Assembly: GCF_010668395.1 (NCBI RefSeq)
Contig: NZ_WUEY01000002.1
Span: 248,001-312,000, forward strand
Length of the DNA: 64,000 nt
From: Martinezella lusitana
Lineage (GTDB): Bacteria > Pseudomonadota > Alphaproteobacteria > Rhizobiales > Rhizobiaceae
Reading direction: 5' to 3'
Below the pieces are notes generated by a model. It saw only the letters and a program-made list of their open reading frames with translations, had not been told where the DNA came from and ran no database searches. Numbering within the stretch: the stretch's first letter is position 1; each line of letters starts with the position of its first letter. Position numbers and translations under genes: made by a program. Below, piece after piece: positions 25,661-38,800 of the stretch.

Positions 25661-27127
25661 ATGAACGCCCAGGATTTTAGCAGCACAGTGTTCGATCTCG
25701 CGCCTGTCGCCATGTGGCTGGAGGATTTCAGCGGCGTCAGGGAGCAATTCGACCTCTGGCGGGCTGAGGGGGTAACCGACCTGCGCGCCTTCCTGCTCGT
25801 CGATGCGCAGCGCGTCGCGGCCTGTTCACGAAAGATCAAGGTCCTTGCCGTCAATGCCAGGACGCTGGAATTGTTCGAAGCGCCGTCCTTCGAGACGCTT
25901 ATAGGAAGTCTTCACCAGATCTTCCGGGACGAGATGCTTCAAAGCCATGTGAACGAGCTTGTCGCGCTCTGGGAAGGCAAGACCGAATTTTCGAGCACGG
26001 CCATCAACTATTCCCTTGGCGGCAAGAGGCTCGATATCCAGCTTCGCGGCGTCATTCTCCCTGGGCACGAAGAGTCCTGGGACAGGTTGCTGCTGACCAC
26101 CGAAGACGTGACAGCGCGCGAAGAAGCAAGGCGCCAGGAAGAGCGGCAACGCCGCTATGCCGAGGGAATGTTCGAGCATTCACCCGTGTCCCTGTGGGTC
26201 GAAGATTTCAGCCGCATCAAGATCCTGCTCGATCAAATCCGCAACCGCGGTATCGTCGATTTCCAGGTATTTCTCGACGTGCATCCGGAATTCGTCCAGC
26301 AATGCATGAGCGAAATCAGCGTGCTCGATGTCAATCAGGCAACGCTCGATCTGTTCTGTGCGCCGGATCGGCAAACCCTGCATCAACGGATCGGTGAAGT
26401 GTTCCGTGACGACATGGAGAAGCATTTCCGCGGGCAATTGGTGGAATTGTGGAATGGCCGTCTCTTCCATCAGCGTGAGGTGCTGAACTATGCCCTCGAT
26501 GGATCGGAGCGTCACGTTCTGCTGCAGTTTTCCGTCCTTCCCGGTTTTGAGGACGATTGGTCGCTGGTGCAGGTGGCACTCACCGACATTACCGCCCGCA
26601 AGAAGGCAGAGGCCTATCTCGAATATCTCGGCAAGCACGACGTCCTGACCAGGCTCTACAACCGCGCCTTCTACATGGAAGAGCTCAACAGGCTGGAGCG
26701 CAAGTCGCTTCGACCGGTTTCGGCCATCATCATCGATCTCAACGGCCTGAAAGAAGCCAATGACGAGAGCGGACACGATGCCGGCGACGCATTGTTGCGC
26801 CGGATGGGCGAGGTACTGAACAGCGTCGTGTCCTTGCCGAACCATGCAGCCCGCATTGGCGGCGACGAGTTTGCCGTTCTCATGCCCGGTGCGGACGAGA
26901 TTACCGCCGGAGCGATGGTAGAGACGATCAACGAACTGCTCAAGATCAACAACCAGTTCTACTCCAGCGCGCCGCTCAGCGTCGCTGTCGGCGTGGCAAC
27001 GAGCGAGCCCGGCGAGACCATTGAAGCGATGATCAAGCGCGCCGATCTCGGCATGTACGAGCAGAAAAAGGCACATTATGCCGTTGCCGCGAGCCTTGGT
27101 GCGCATCAGGCAAAGCACGGCGCTTGA
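25661..27127 (+). CDS. Diguanylate cyclase with two tandem PAS-like sensors
   Basis: A 488-residue cytoplasmic signalling protein. Residues about 5-155 and 165-320 are two homologous sensor modules. Both open with similar text (LAPVAMWLEDFSGV and HSPVSLWVEDFSRI) and both end in a PAS-like exit before a helix (TTEDVTAREEARR, ALTDITARKKAEA). The GGDEF domain follows, with HDVLTRLYNRAFYMEEL and the intact active site RIGGDEFAVLM, so it should synthesise cyclic di-GMP. No EAL domain and no membrane segment are present. The ATG at 25661 is preferred over an in-frame start at 25619. Confidence 0.85.
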   Translation: MNAQDFSSTVFDLAPVAMWLEDFSGVREQFDLWRAEGVTDLRAFLLVDAQRVAACSRKIKVLAVNARTLELFEAPSFETLIGSLHQIFRDEMLQSHVNELVALWEGKTEFSSTAINYSLGGKRLDIQLRGVILPGHEESWDRLLLTTEDVTAREEARRQEERQRRYAEGMFEHSPVSLWVEDFSRIKILLDQIRNRGIVDFQVFLDVHPEFVQQCMSEISVLDVNQATLDLFCAPDRQTLHQRIGEVFRDDMEKHFRGQLVELWNGRLFHQREVLNYALDGSERHVLLQFSVLPGFEDDWSLVQVALTDITARKKAEAYLEYLGKHDVLTRLYNRAFYMEELNRLERKSLRPVSAIIIDLNGLKEANDESGHDAGDALLRRMGEVLNSVVSLPNHAARIGGDEFAVLMPGADEITAGAMVETINELLKINNQFYSSAPLSVAVGVATSEPGETIEAMIKRADLGMYEQKKAHYAVAASLGAHQAKHGA

Positions 27128-27248
27128 AGCGCCGGCACGGAATCCATCCCGCACAATGACTTGAAACGGCCGAGGTTCGTGCGCCCGACGATCGGGAACA
27201 AAGATCGCGACTTCTCATTTGGCTCTCTGAAAAAAACGGAGTTTTGAA

Positions 27249-28088
27249 ATGGAAGATCAAACGACCAACATCGTCGTCGCCACCCGCACCGCTCTCGACC
27301 AGGCCTCGGCACTCGCGGTTCAATACGGCTTCTCGCTTCTCGGTGCGATCATTCTCCTGATCGGCGGCTGGCTCCTTGCCGGCATCATCAGCCGCTCGGC
27401 CTATCGCGTCATCTCGCGCATCCGCGGCATCGACGAAACTCTGGCGAGCTTCTTCCAGAACGTCCTGCACTACAGCCTGCTCATCCTGGTCTTCATCACC
27501 GTCCTCGGGCAATTCGGCGTTCAGACCGCCTCCATCATTGCCGCGCTCGGCGCCGCCGGCCTGGCGATCGGCCTGGCGCTGCAGGGCACGCTTCAAAATA
27601 TCGCGGCCGGCATCATGCTGCTGATCCTGCGGCCGTTTCGCGTCGGCGAATATATCGAGACGGCCAATGTCAAAGGCTACATAAAGGAGATCGGCCTCTT
27701 CGCGACGGAGATGAAGACGGCGGACGGCCTCTATCTCATGGCGCCGAACTCCACGCTCTGGAACACGCCCATCATCAACTACAGCCGTGAGCCGGATCGC
27801 CGCCAGCAATTGTCCGTCGCCCTGGCTGACAACATCGACATCAACCTTGCCCGCAAGACCATTCTGGACGTCTTGAAAGCAGATCAGCGGATCAAAAATA
27901 CGCCAGCGCCAAAAGTCTATCTCGATGATCTGGCCGTCGATCAGGCAGTGCTGAACATCGAGTATTGGACCGTAACCACGTCCTGGTCCGATGTCCGGCA
28001 CGACACCGTATCGAAACTGAAAGCGCGGCTTGCGGAATCGGACGTCGCGATCAAGCTGCCGACAGAGCCGGCAAGCCAAGCCGACTGA
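27249..28088 (+). CDS. Small-conductance mechanosensitive channel (MscS family)
   Basis: A 279-residue membrane protein similar in length to E. coli MscS (286). Three hydrophobic segments come first. The third, pore-lining one is rich in Ala and Gly (ALGAAGLAIGLALQGTLQNI), followed by IMLLILRPFRVGEYIE and the beta domain with MAPNSTLWNTPIINYSR. It opens under membrane tension to release solutes on osmotic downshift. AAAACGGAG precedes the start. Monocistronic. Confidence 0.9.
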   Translation: MEDQTTNIVVATRTALDQASALAVQYGFSLLGAIILLIGGWLLAGIISRSAYRVISRIRGIDETLASFFQNVLHYSLLILVFITVLGQFGVQTASIIAALGAAGLAIGLALQGTLQNIAAGIMLLILRPFRVGEYIETANVKGYIKEIGLFATEMKTADGLYLMAPNSTLWNTPIINYSREPDRRQQLSVALADNIDINLARKTILDVLKADQRIKNTPAPKVYLDDLAVDQAVLNIEYWTVTTSWSDVRHDTVSKLKARLAESDVAIKLPTEPASQAD

Positions 28089-28107
28089 CCGTCTCCGCAT
28101 GAGCGCT

Positions 28108-28147
28108 AAGCCTGCCGCCAGCAGGGAGCTGCACCAGCGGCAGGCTT
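28108..28147 (+). terminator. Candidate terminator after mscS-like gene
   Basis: AAGCCTGCCGC (28108-28118) and GCGGCAGGCTT (28137-28147) form a perfect 11-bp stem 20 bases after the stop. A second small stem (AGCAAGA with TCTTGCT) follows near 28168-28187. No long T-run is present. Confidence 0.45.
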
Positions 28148-28255
28148 CGCAAGGCCATGAGACCTCGAGCAAGATCGATCTCTTGCTTGCCTTAAACTTC
28201 CCCGAACGACATTTGTTCCGCGCGTCCGCGGCCGCGACAAGGGGCCGGCCGAAGC

Positions 28256-28918
28256 CTACCATTTGATGCGGTAGTCGATCCGGAAATTGCCGGACGGCAC
28301 GAAAGTCTGCGGGTCGGCAAAGGACGCCGAGAAATTGAGGTTCGGCGCCAACGGCTGCTGCAGCGAAACGGTGCTGGAAAAGATACTGCCTGCGTCCGTC
28401 AGGTTGCCGATCGCGGATATGGAGGTTCCCGTCCAGGGAACAGCGACTGTGACGGCGTGTGTCGCGGCAATGGAATTTCCTGCGTTCCGCGCGCCCGCAT
28501 AGTTCACGTTCAGCGACCGGGATGTGCTCATGTCGAGATTGTTCCAGACAGCCCAGCTCCGCGAACGCTCGAGGCAAAGCGTTCCCGTGCCGTTGACGGT
28601 GTCGACCCTCAATGCAACTTCGCGGCGCCACACGGTCGAGAAGCGCTTGTGATCATCGATTGCCCTCCCCCAGAACGTTGCCAGCCGGCTGCTACGGACG
28701 ATTCGGCCATTTGCCGCTCCACCCAGACCGAGATCCATGCCCGCGCTCATCTCCCACGCCATCGGCAGCCGAAAGCCGAGCGTCGCCTTGTATGTTCGCG
28801 GCGCCAGCTTGACCGGCGACCAGATCATCAGATCGCTGGCCTTGGCCGTCTGCGGCAAGCTGACGCTTGCAAGAAGACCCAGAACGCCGCGAAGGGCGCG
28901 TTTTGACTTAAAGCTCAT
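28256..28918 (-). CDS. Exported beta-rich protein of unknown function
   Basis: A 220-residue protein with a Sec signal peptide (MSFKSKRALRGVLGLLASVS, cleaved near AKAS). The mature part has many alternating hydrophobic residues and Ser/Thr, and ends SGNFRIDYRIKW. An aromatic C-terminus after beta-type strands suggests an outer-membrane or periplasmic beta-sheet protein. I do not recognise a family. The start at 28918 is chosen because an upstream in-frame ATG would delay the signal peptide. A GC-rich hairpin (28937-28964) lies in its leader. It has no operon partner. Confidence 0.65.
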   Translation of the reverse strand: MSFKSKRALRGVLGLLASVSLPQTAKASDLMIWSPVKLAPRTYKATLGFRLPMAWEMSAGMDLGLGGAANGRIVRSSRLATFWGRAIDDHKRFSTVWRREVALRVDTVNGTGTLCLERSRSWAVWNNLDMSTSRSLNVNYAGARNAGNSIAATHAVTVAVPWTGTSISAIGNLTDAGSIFSSTVSLQQPLAPNLNFSASFADPQTFVPSGNFRIDYRIKW

Positions 28919-29140
28919 GAAAAGCCCGATTATCTGTGCCCCGACGCAAGGCTCGGGGCGCACTGAGACAACAGCCGGAGACGGAACAAACGCCGCATTC
29001 TGGCCTCGGATTGATGTGTTCGGTTGAGCGCTTGCAAAGCACAGCGCGCCGGAGCCAAAGTCATGGCATCCGGGTGAAGGGAATAGCGACGCCGCAAATC
29101 AAGCGGCCCCTTCGCCAAAAGAATCCCATCCGATGGCGCG

Positions 29141-29168
29141 CTTGTAAACCCCTTGGGGCAAGTTTTTT
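29141..29168 (+). terminator. Terminator-like hairpin in intergenic region, plus strand
   Basis: CTTG and CCCC pair with GGGG and CAAG around a two-base loop, with a four-base bulge, and TTTTTT follows at 29163-29168. Both flanking genes are on the minus strand, so on the plus strand it would end a transcript from the 370-bp gap (28919-29288). No gene was recognised in that gap. Confidence 0.45.
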
Positions 29169-29288
29169 GCTGCAATGCACACTTGCCGCAGCCGCCATGA
29201 TGGCGCGCCGGCAAGCCATAGGATCAGCGAGAAGCGATCATATACGCCGCTGTCGAGCGCCGGTGATGGCAGGGAAAGCGGCCATCCC

Positions 29289-30380
29289 TCACTCTATCCG
29301 CAACCCGGCCTTCTTCAGAATCGGAAGCACCCGGTCGCAGAAGTAGGGAAGCTCCTGCGTGTAGTTGACGAAGGACAGGGCAATTCCGGCATAGCCCTGC
29401 TCGGCGATCGCAATCATCTCCTCCGCGATCCGCTGAGGCGTGCCGATCAACGGGTAGCTGCCGGCACCGCCGGCAAAACGCTGCCGATAACGGTCGTAAG
29501 CATCGCGATCATGGGATTGCGAGAACTCCTTCTTGCCGGCCATGTGCTGGTCGACGGCACCCTGATCGGCCATGGTCACGGCGTAGCGGGTATAATAATC
29601 CTCCGCCTCCGCCTGCGTCTCGCGGCAAACCACATGGCAAACCGTATAAACGCCGACCTGCCGGCCTTTTTCTTCCGCTCGTCCCGCGATGTCGACCACA
29701 TGCTTTCCTGCGTCACCGATCTCGGTAAAGGTGGTGAAGAGATAATCGCAATGGGCCGCGGCAAAATCGCGGCCGGGGCCGCCGAATGCCGCGTTCATCG
29801 TCACCGGCCGCGGTGCCTGCAGGCTTGCCGGGCGGCTGACGGCTTCCTTCAGATTGTAATAGCTGCCCGCATAGTCGAGCGGCTCATCGGACGCATAGAG
29901 CTTTTCGACGATTTCGAGCCACTCGGCCGCCTGATCGTAGCCCTTTTCGACCAGCGGCACGCCGAACATGCCGAATTCCTTCGGGTTCCAGCCGCAGACG
30001 ATGTTCAGTCCGGCCCTTCCCCCACTGATATGATCGACCGTGGCGAGCGACTTGGCGGCATAGAGCGGATGAACGAGCGGCACATGCACCGTCATGAAGA
30101 GGCCGATCCGCTCGGTTGCGGCGGAAAGCGCCGCAGCCCAGGTGAAGGTCTCGAACGACCATTCGCGCACGCGGTTCTTGCCGCCGAAACCACGCCAGCG
30201 GGCAATCGGCAGAAAGAATTCGAGCCCGGCCCGGTCGGCGATCTGCGCCGCAGTCAGATTATCCTGCCAGCCGGCGGTCCAGCGCTCGGGCACGTCGGTG
30301 ATTGCGAGGCCGCCATCCGCATTTGCGGAAAAAACGCCGAGCTTCAACCGGTTCGGTCCCTTCAGCGGATGCATCTTCAT
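29289..30380 (-). CDS. LLM-class flavin monooxygenase (RutA/sulfone-monooxygenase-like)
   Basis: A 363-residue FMNH2-dependent monooxygenase. LKLGVFSANADGG, ARWRGFGGKNRVREWSFETF, VDHISGGRAGLNIVCGWNP and YASDEPLDYAGSYY follow the pattern of RutA and SfnG-type enzymes. The start at 30380 has GGGGAGGAG upstream; extension to 30467 would add residues unlike the family. A LysR regulator lies 154 bp upstream on the same strand. Substrate unknown; sulfones, pyrimidine-like rings or similar are possible. Confidence 0.83.
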   Translation of the reverse strand: MKMHPLKGPNRLKLGVFSANADGGLAITDVPERWTAGWQDNLTAAQIADRAGLEFFLPIARWRGFGGKNRVREWSFETFTWAAALSAATERIGLFMTVHVPLVHPLYAAKSLATVDHISGGRAGLNIVCGWNPKEFGMFGVPLVEKGYDQAAEWLEIVEKLYASDEPLDYAGSYYNLKEAVSRPASLQAPRPVTMNAAFGGPGRDFAAAHCDYLFTTFTEIGDAGKHVVDIAGRAEEKGRQVGVYTVCHVVCRETQAEAEDYYTRYAVTMADQGAVDQHMAGKKEFSQSHDRDAYDRYRQRFAGGAGSYPLIGTPQRIAEEMIAIAEQGYAGIALSFVNYTQELPYFCDRVLPILKKAGLRIE

Positions 30381-30534
30381 GGTGGCTTGCTCCTCCCCGA
30401 GTTCACCTCGAGCCGACCCCCTATTGGATGTGCGGCAGCCCGACATGAAAATCTGTGACGCCGGCAAAGAGAAATTTCAAGCTTAAAATTTATCAATCGG
30501 CGCCGATGCGTGGAAACGCCGGGCCGGTCGTGAC

Positions 30535-31437
30535 CTAAGGCTGCGGCGTAACCTCGCTCAGCAGCCAGTCCTGAAACAACGTCGCCGTCTCGTTCGTCTG
30601 CTTTTTTTCCGGCATGACGACATAGTAGCTGTTCTCGGTCGGCATCGGCAGATCGAACAGGGGCAGGAGCGTGCCGGCTTTCAGCTCGTCCTCGATCAGA
30701 TAGGTGGGCAGAAGCGCCACGCCGATCCCGGCGATAGCCGCAGCGATGATCATGGAGAACTGGTCGAAGCGCGCACCGGGATAGGCGTTGTCACTTGGCA
30801 GATCCTGCAGGTCGAACCATTGCGCCCATAGCTTGGGCCGCGTTGTCAGGTGAAGCAGCGGAGCCTCCGCCAGCTCGCCTGCCGAGCTCAGAGCCAACCG
30901 TCCGGCAAGCTCCCGGCTGGCAACGGGCAGAACGGTCTCGTTGCAAAGGAACGTCGCAACGGCGCCCGCCCAGGCCGGCAGGCCATAGTGAATGGCAAGA
31001 TCGAAATTGTCCTCGTCGAAGCTGAACGGCTTGGAGCGCGATTCCACGGTAACGGCGACATCGCGATGCTCGTCGAGGAATCGGCCGAGGCGGGGCACCA
31101 GCCAGCGCGTGCCGAAGGTCGGCAAGGTCGCGACTTTCAACGACAGCTTCATCTGGCCGGCGGCAACGGCGCCGATCATCAGGCGCTCCGAGCGCAAAAG
31201 CAGATCCTTCACCTCCGGCAACAGCCGAAGGCCGGCCTCGGACAGGACGACACGCTGCCGAACGCGTTCGAACAGCTTCAGGCCCGTCTGCCGTTCCAGA
31301 TCGCTGATCTGCCGGCTAATGGCGCTTTGGGTCAGATTGAGCTCCTCCGCGGCGCGCGAAAAATTCTGGTGGCGCGCGGCGCATTCGAACGCCTGCAGAT
31401 TGACGATGTCCGGGATAAGCCGTCGACGCATGGTCAT
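30535..31437 (-). CDS. LysR-family regulator (GcvA-like)
   Basis: A 300-residue LysR-type regulator. The N-terminal helix-turn-helix (about residues 11-70, with NFSRAAEELNLTQSAISRQI) is followed by a periplasmic-binding-protein-like effector domain (LPTFGTRWLVPRL, FDLAIHYGLPAWAG, IAGIGVALLPTYL). It diverges from hglS across 103 bp and precedes the flavin monooxygenase on its own strand, so it could control either. Effector unknown. Confidence 0.88.
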   Translation of the reverse strand: MTMRRRLIPDIVNLQAFECAARHQNFSRAAEELNLTQSAISRQISDLERQTGLKLFERVRQRVVLSEAGLRLLPEVKDLLLRSERLMIGAVAAGQMKLSLKVATLPTFGTRWLVPRLGRFLDEHRDVAVTVESRSKPFSFDEDNFDLAIHYGLPAWAGAVATFLCNETVLPVASRELAGRLALSSAGELAEAPLLHLTTRPKLWAQWFDLQDLPSDNAYPGARFDQFSMIIAAAIAGIGVALLPTYLIEDELKAGTLLPLFDLPMPTENSYYVVMPEKKQTNETATLFQDWLLSEVTPQP

Positions 31438-31491
31438 TCCATTTCCGCATCAAGTTAGAATTCTCTCTCACAAGACTGACGCCTGAACAAG

Positions 31492-31517
31492 AGATATTCT
31501 GCTAAATAGGAATGATA
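31492..31517. promoter_or_regulatory. Possible LysR box ahead of hglS
   Basis: A dyad TTC-N10-GAA at 31497-31512 lies within AT-rich sequence between the divergent LysR and hglS genes and is flanked by near-symmetric ATAT bases. LysR proteins favour T-N11-A dyads, so this is a weak candidate. Confidence 0.3.
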
Positions 31518-31540
31518 TAGCTTTCAGGAAGAGATCGCAC

Positions 31541-32935
31541 ATGAAGCCTGATCACGTCTCGACCAGCGATATTCGCAGCGCCTTTTCGGCCGCCATGTCC
31601 GCGATGTATCGCGAAGAAGTGCCCGCCTACGGCACACTCATGGAACTGGTCGCCCGCGTCAACGACGAAACGCTTGCGGCCCAGCCCAAGTTGAAGGAGC
31701 GGCTGGAGGCGACGGATTATCTCGACCGCATCTCCGAGGAGCGCCACGGCGCCATCCGGCTCGGGACTGCGGCGGAGCTTTCGACGATGGCGCGCGTCTT
31801 TGCCGTCATGGGCATGTATCCCGTCGGCTACTATGACCTTTCCACCGCCGGCGTGCCGGTCCACTCGACGGCATTCCGTCCGATCGGCGATGCGGAGCTG
31901 AAGCGCAATCCCTTCCGTGTCTTCACCTCGCTGTTGCGGCTCGACCTTATCGCCGACGAGGATCTGCGCAAGGCGGCCGCGGACATTCTCGCGAAGCGCA
32001 AGATCTTCACGGACGGCGCCGTTGCACTGGCCGAGAAGGCCGAGCGCGATGGCGGGCTGAACAAGGACGACGCCCAGCGTTTCGTGAGCGAAGTGCTGGA
32101 GACCTTCCGCTGGCATGACGAAGCCAATGTCGATGCCGCCATGTACCATCGTCTCCATGACGCTCATCGCCTGATCGCCGATGTCGTGTCGTTCAAGGGG
32201 CCGCACATCAACCACCTGACACCGCGCACGCTCGATATCGACCGCGTGCAGGCACTGATGCCTGACTACGACATTGCGCCGAAGGCCATCGTCGAAGGAC
32301 CGCCGACGCGCTCTTGCCCGATCCTGCTGCGTCAGACCTCGTTCAAGGCGCTTGAAGAGCCCGTCTCGTTCCGGAATGCCGAGGGCATCTGGGAAGAGGG
32401 CTCGCATACGGCCCGTTTCGGCGAGATCGAGCAGCGTGGCATTGCGCTGACGCCCAAGGGCCGTGCGCTCTATGACAGGCTGCTGGATCAGTCGCGCAAG
32501 ATCGTGCGTCCGGCCGCCGACGGATCGAACGCACGCGAGTATGAGGCCGCGCTCGCGCAGAGCTTTGCCGAATTCCCGGACGAGTGGTCGGCAATCCGTG
32601 CCCAGGGCCTCGGCTATTTCACCTATTCGCTGACGGCCAAGGGCAATGCCGCCGCAACGAACCATGGCGATATCGACGCGCTGATCGGCCAGGGCCTCGT
32701 TCAGTTCGATCCGATCGTCTATGAGGATTTTCTTCCCGTCAGCGCCGCCGGCATCTTCCAATCCAATCTCGGAGATGGCGCGCAGCAGGAATTCGTTGCA
32801 AGCCCGAACCAGCAGCGTTTTGAAAGCGACCTCGGCATGAAGGTGCTGAACGAATTCGACCATTATGCCGGCATCGAACAGGCGTCGATCGACGCCTGCC
32901 TGCGGGCACTATCCAAGCAAGACGCCGCCGAGTGA
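31541..32935 (+). CDS. hglS: 2-oxoadipate dioxygenase/decarboxylase HglS (DUF1338)
   Basis: A 464-residue member of the DUF1338/YdcJ family. DIRSAFSAAMSAMYREEVPAYG, PVHSTAFRPIGD, the motif INHLTPRTLDID and the segment VYEDFLPVSAAGIFQSNL are characteristic. Characterised members use Fe(II) and O2 to turn 2-oxoadipate into D-2-hydroxyglutarate plus CO2 in lysine catabolism. The neighbours fit exactly: aminoadipate-semialdehyde dehydrogenase, aminotransferase and a D-2-hydroxyglutarate-type dehydrogenase follow on the same strand. The start follows AGGAAGAG. The gene heads the operon. Confidence 0.9.
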   Translation: MKPDHVSTSDIRSAFSAAMSAMYREEVPAYGTLMELVARVNDETLAAQPKLKERLEATDYLDRISEERHGAIRLGTAAELSTMARVFAVMGMYPVGYYDLSTAGVPVHSTAFRPIGDAELKRNPFRVFTSLLRLDLIADEDLRKAAADILAKRKIFTDGAVALAEKAERDGGLNKDDAQRFVSEVLETFRWHDEANVDAAMYHRLHDAHRLIADVVSFKGPHINHLTPRTLDIDRVQALMPDYDIAPKAIVEGPPTRSCPILLRQTSFKALEEPVSFRNAEGIWEEGSHTARFGEIEQRGIALTPKGRALYDRLLDQSRKIVRPAADGSNAREYEAALAQSFAEFPDEWSAIRAQGLGYFTYSLTAKGNAAATNHGDIDALIGQGLVQFDPIVYEDFLPVSAAGIFQSNLGDGAQQEFVASPNQQRFESDLGMKVLNEFDHYAGIEQASIDACLRALSKQDAAE

Positions 32936-32996
32936 GGCGATGCGGCCATGAGCCGCCCCTCACAACCCGGATCAAAGACAAGTGGAGTTTCAGAAG

Positions 32997-35770
<2,774 letters not shown>

Positions 35771-35802
35771 TCATCGGGTAAAACGCCGGAAGCCTTCGTA
35801 CC

Positions 35803-38800
35803 ATGCTCCCACGCCTCGTTTCGGCGAAAGACAGTCGTAAGCAGCAGATCGGCGCCTTCGGGCGCCGGCTGGCCGCGCTCGGCTTCCGTGGCGACGTGGA
35901 GATGGATGAAGGCGCCAGGACGGTGGCTTCGACCGACAATTCCATCTATCAGATCAAGCCCGCGGCCCTTGTCTATCCGCGCGGCGCCGACGATCTGAAG
36001 ATCATCGCGACGACCATATCGGAACCCGCCTTTTCCGACATGACCATCGCGCCGCGCGGTGGCGGAACCGGGACGAACGGCCAGTCTCTGACATCGGGTG
36101 TCGTCGTCGACTGCTCCAGACATATGAACCGAATTCTGGAGATAGATCCCGTTCGGAGGATCGCCCGCGTCGAGGCCGGCGTCGTCAAGGATCAGCTCAA
36201 CAAGGCCCTCAAGCCATACGGCCTGTTCTTCGCGCCCGAGCTTTCCACCTCCAACCGCGCCACGATCGGCGGCATGATCTCGACCGATGCCTGCGGCCAG
36301 GGCTCGTGCCTTTACGGCAAGACCAGCAACCATGTTCTCGGCCTTCGCGTCGTGCTCTGCGATGGCAGCGACTGGTGGTCGCGTCCTCTCGGTGACGCGG
36401 AACTGGAGGAGATCAAGGCACGCGAGGATCGGATCGGCGAGATTCACAGGGTCGTCGACGGGATCGCCGGAGACAAGAGCGAGCTGATCGCGGCCACCTT
36501 CCCGAAGCTCAACCGCTACATGACCGGCTACGATCTCGCCCATATCCGGCGCGAGGACGGCCGCTTCGATCTCAATGCAGTGCTGTGCGGCTCGGAAGGC
36601 ACGCTTGCCATGATCGCGGAAGCAGAGCTTAACGTTCTGCCGATCCCGGCGGAGGCAGCGCTCATCAACATCCGCTACGATGATTTCAACACCGCGCTCG
36701 AGGACGCACGGCGGCTGGTGGCGCTGAAGGTGGCCTCGGTCGAGACGGTCGACGAGAAAGTGCTGGGCCTGGCGAAGGGCGACATCGTCTGGACCAATAT
36801 CGCCCGCTTCTTTCCCGAGGATGCATCCGGCTCCGCCAACGGCATCAACCTCGTCGAGCTGCTGGCCGACGACCGCGAGGAGCTGGAGCGTAAGCTCACT
36901 GACGTCACCGCCGCCCTCGATGACCTCTCATCCGCGCGTCACAAGGGCTATACGGTGGCCCGCGACAGGGCCGAAATCGAGGCGATATGGTCCATGCGCA
37001 AGCGCGCCGTCGGCCTGCTCGGCAATGTCGAAGGACCGGTGCGGCCGGTGCCCTTTGTCGAGGACACCGCCGTCCCGCCCGAGCATCTCGCCGCCTATAT
37101 CGGCGAATTCCGGGCGCTTCTCGATGCCGAAGGACTGGATTACGGCATGTTTGGCCATGTCGATGCCGGCGTGCTGCATGTTCGCCCCGCGCTGGACCTG
37201 ACGCGCGCCGACCATCAGCCGCTTGTGCGCAAGATCAGCGACGGCGTGGTCGCGCTGACACGCAAATATGGCGGCGTGCTCTGGGGCGAGCACGGCAAGG
37301 GCGTACGCTCGGAATATGTGCCGGAATTCTTCGGCGATCTTTATCCCTGCCTGCAGGACATCAAGCACGCCTTCGACCCGGCAGATCGCCTCAATCCCGG
37401 CAAGATCGCCTCGGCCGCCTCTCGTCCGCTGCTCAAGATCGACGAAGTGCCGCTGCGCGGCGATCTCGATCGTATTATCGGCAACGACATTCGCGCCGCT
37501 TTCGACAATGCCGCCTATTGCAACGGCAATGGCGCCTGTTTCGACTTCGACGCCGTAAGCCCGATGTGTCCTTCCTTCAAGGCGACGGGCGACCGGCGCT
37601 ATTCGCCGAAAGGGCGCGCGTCGCTGATGCGCGAATGGCTGCGTCTGCTTGCCGAGCGGCAGGTCGATCCCCGACGCGAGGCGGAAACGCAGCGTAGCGC
37701 CAACCGCGTCGGCAATCTGCTTCGCCGGACGGCCAACTCGCTCAATCCGTCCAACCGTAACGACTTTTCCCATGAAGTGCGGGCCGCGATGGACACTTGC
37801 CTCGCCTGCAAGGCCTGCGCGGGGCAATGTCCCGTCAAGGTCAGCGTCCCGGCCTTCCGGTCGAAGTTTCTCGAGCTCTATTACGGGCGCTATCTCAGGC
37901 CCTTGAAGGATCCGATCGTCGCCGCGATCGAGACCACGCTGCCGCTGATGGCGCGCGTCAAGCCCGCTTACAATCTACTGACCGGATCCAACGCCGGTCA
38001 GGCATTGATGCGGCTTGCCGGCCTCACGGCCCTTCCGACCATGCCTGCGATCTCGCTGCAGCGGGAGGCCGCTCGCCTCGGCGTGCGCATCGCCATGCCG
38101 GAGCGTCTGGCGAAGCTCTCTCCCGAGGAGCGCGCTCGATCGGTCGTCATCATTGCCGATGTCTTCTCCACCCATTTCGATCCAGCCGTGGTCATCGCCG
38201 CGCTCAAGCTCGCGCTGAAGATGGGCATGAAGCCATGGCTCGCCAGCCCGCAGCAAAACGGCAAGGCCCTGCATGTGCACGGCTATCTCGGCCGCTTCGA
38301 GAGGACGGCAGCAAAATCGCGGGACTATCTCAATCGTATCTCGCAGACGGGCATCCCGCTTGTCGGCATCGACCCATCGATGACGCTGACCTATCGCAGC
38401 GAATATGCCGCCCTGCCCTCTGCCCGGCTGCGGGCGCCGGTGCTGCTGCTTCAGGAATGGTTCGCCGCCAATCTCGATCGATTGCCGCAGCCGAAAGCCT
38501 CACCCGGCGAGCGTTTCACGCTGCTTGCCCATTGCACGGAACGAACGAATGCGCCGGCCGCGCTCAAGCAGTGGTCGCTGCTGTTCGAAAAATTGGGCAT
38601 CAAGCTCGATATGGCCGATGTCGGCTGCTGCGGCATGGCCGGCACCTTCGGCCACGAGCTGCGCAATCGGCCTATTTCGGAAAGGCTCTATGCGATGAGC
38701 TGGCAAGACAAGATCGCCAAGAGCGACACTCAAAACATCGTCATGGCCACCGGCTTTTCCTGCCGCTCACAGGTCGCCAAGATGGAACGCCGGACTATTC

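Noticed and set aside
27033..28631. 532-codon open frame on the minus strand
   Set aside because: It is antisense to the end of the GGDEF gene and the whole MscS-like gene and shows no family similarity.
31502..32863. 453-codon open frame on the minus strand
   Set aside because: It is antisense to hglS, which has strong family motifs and a good ribosome site.
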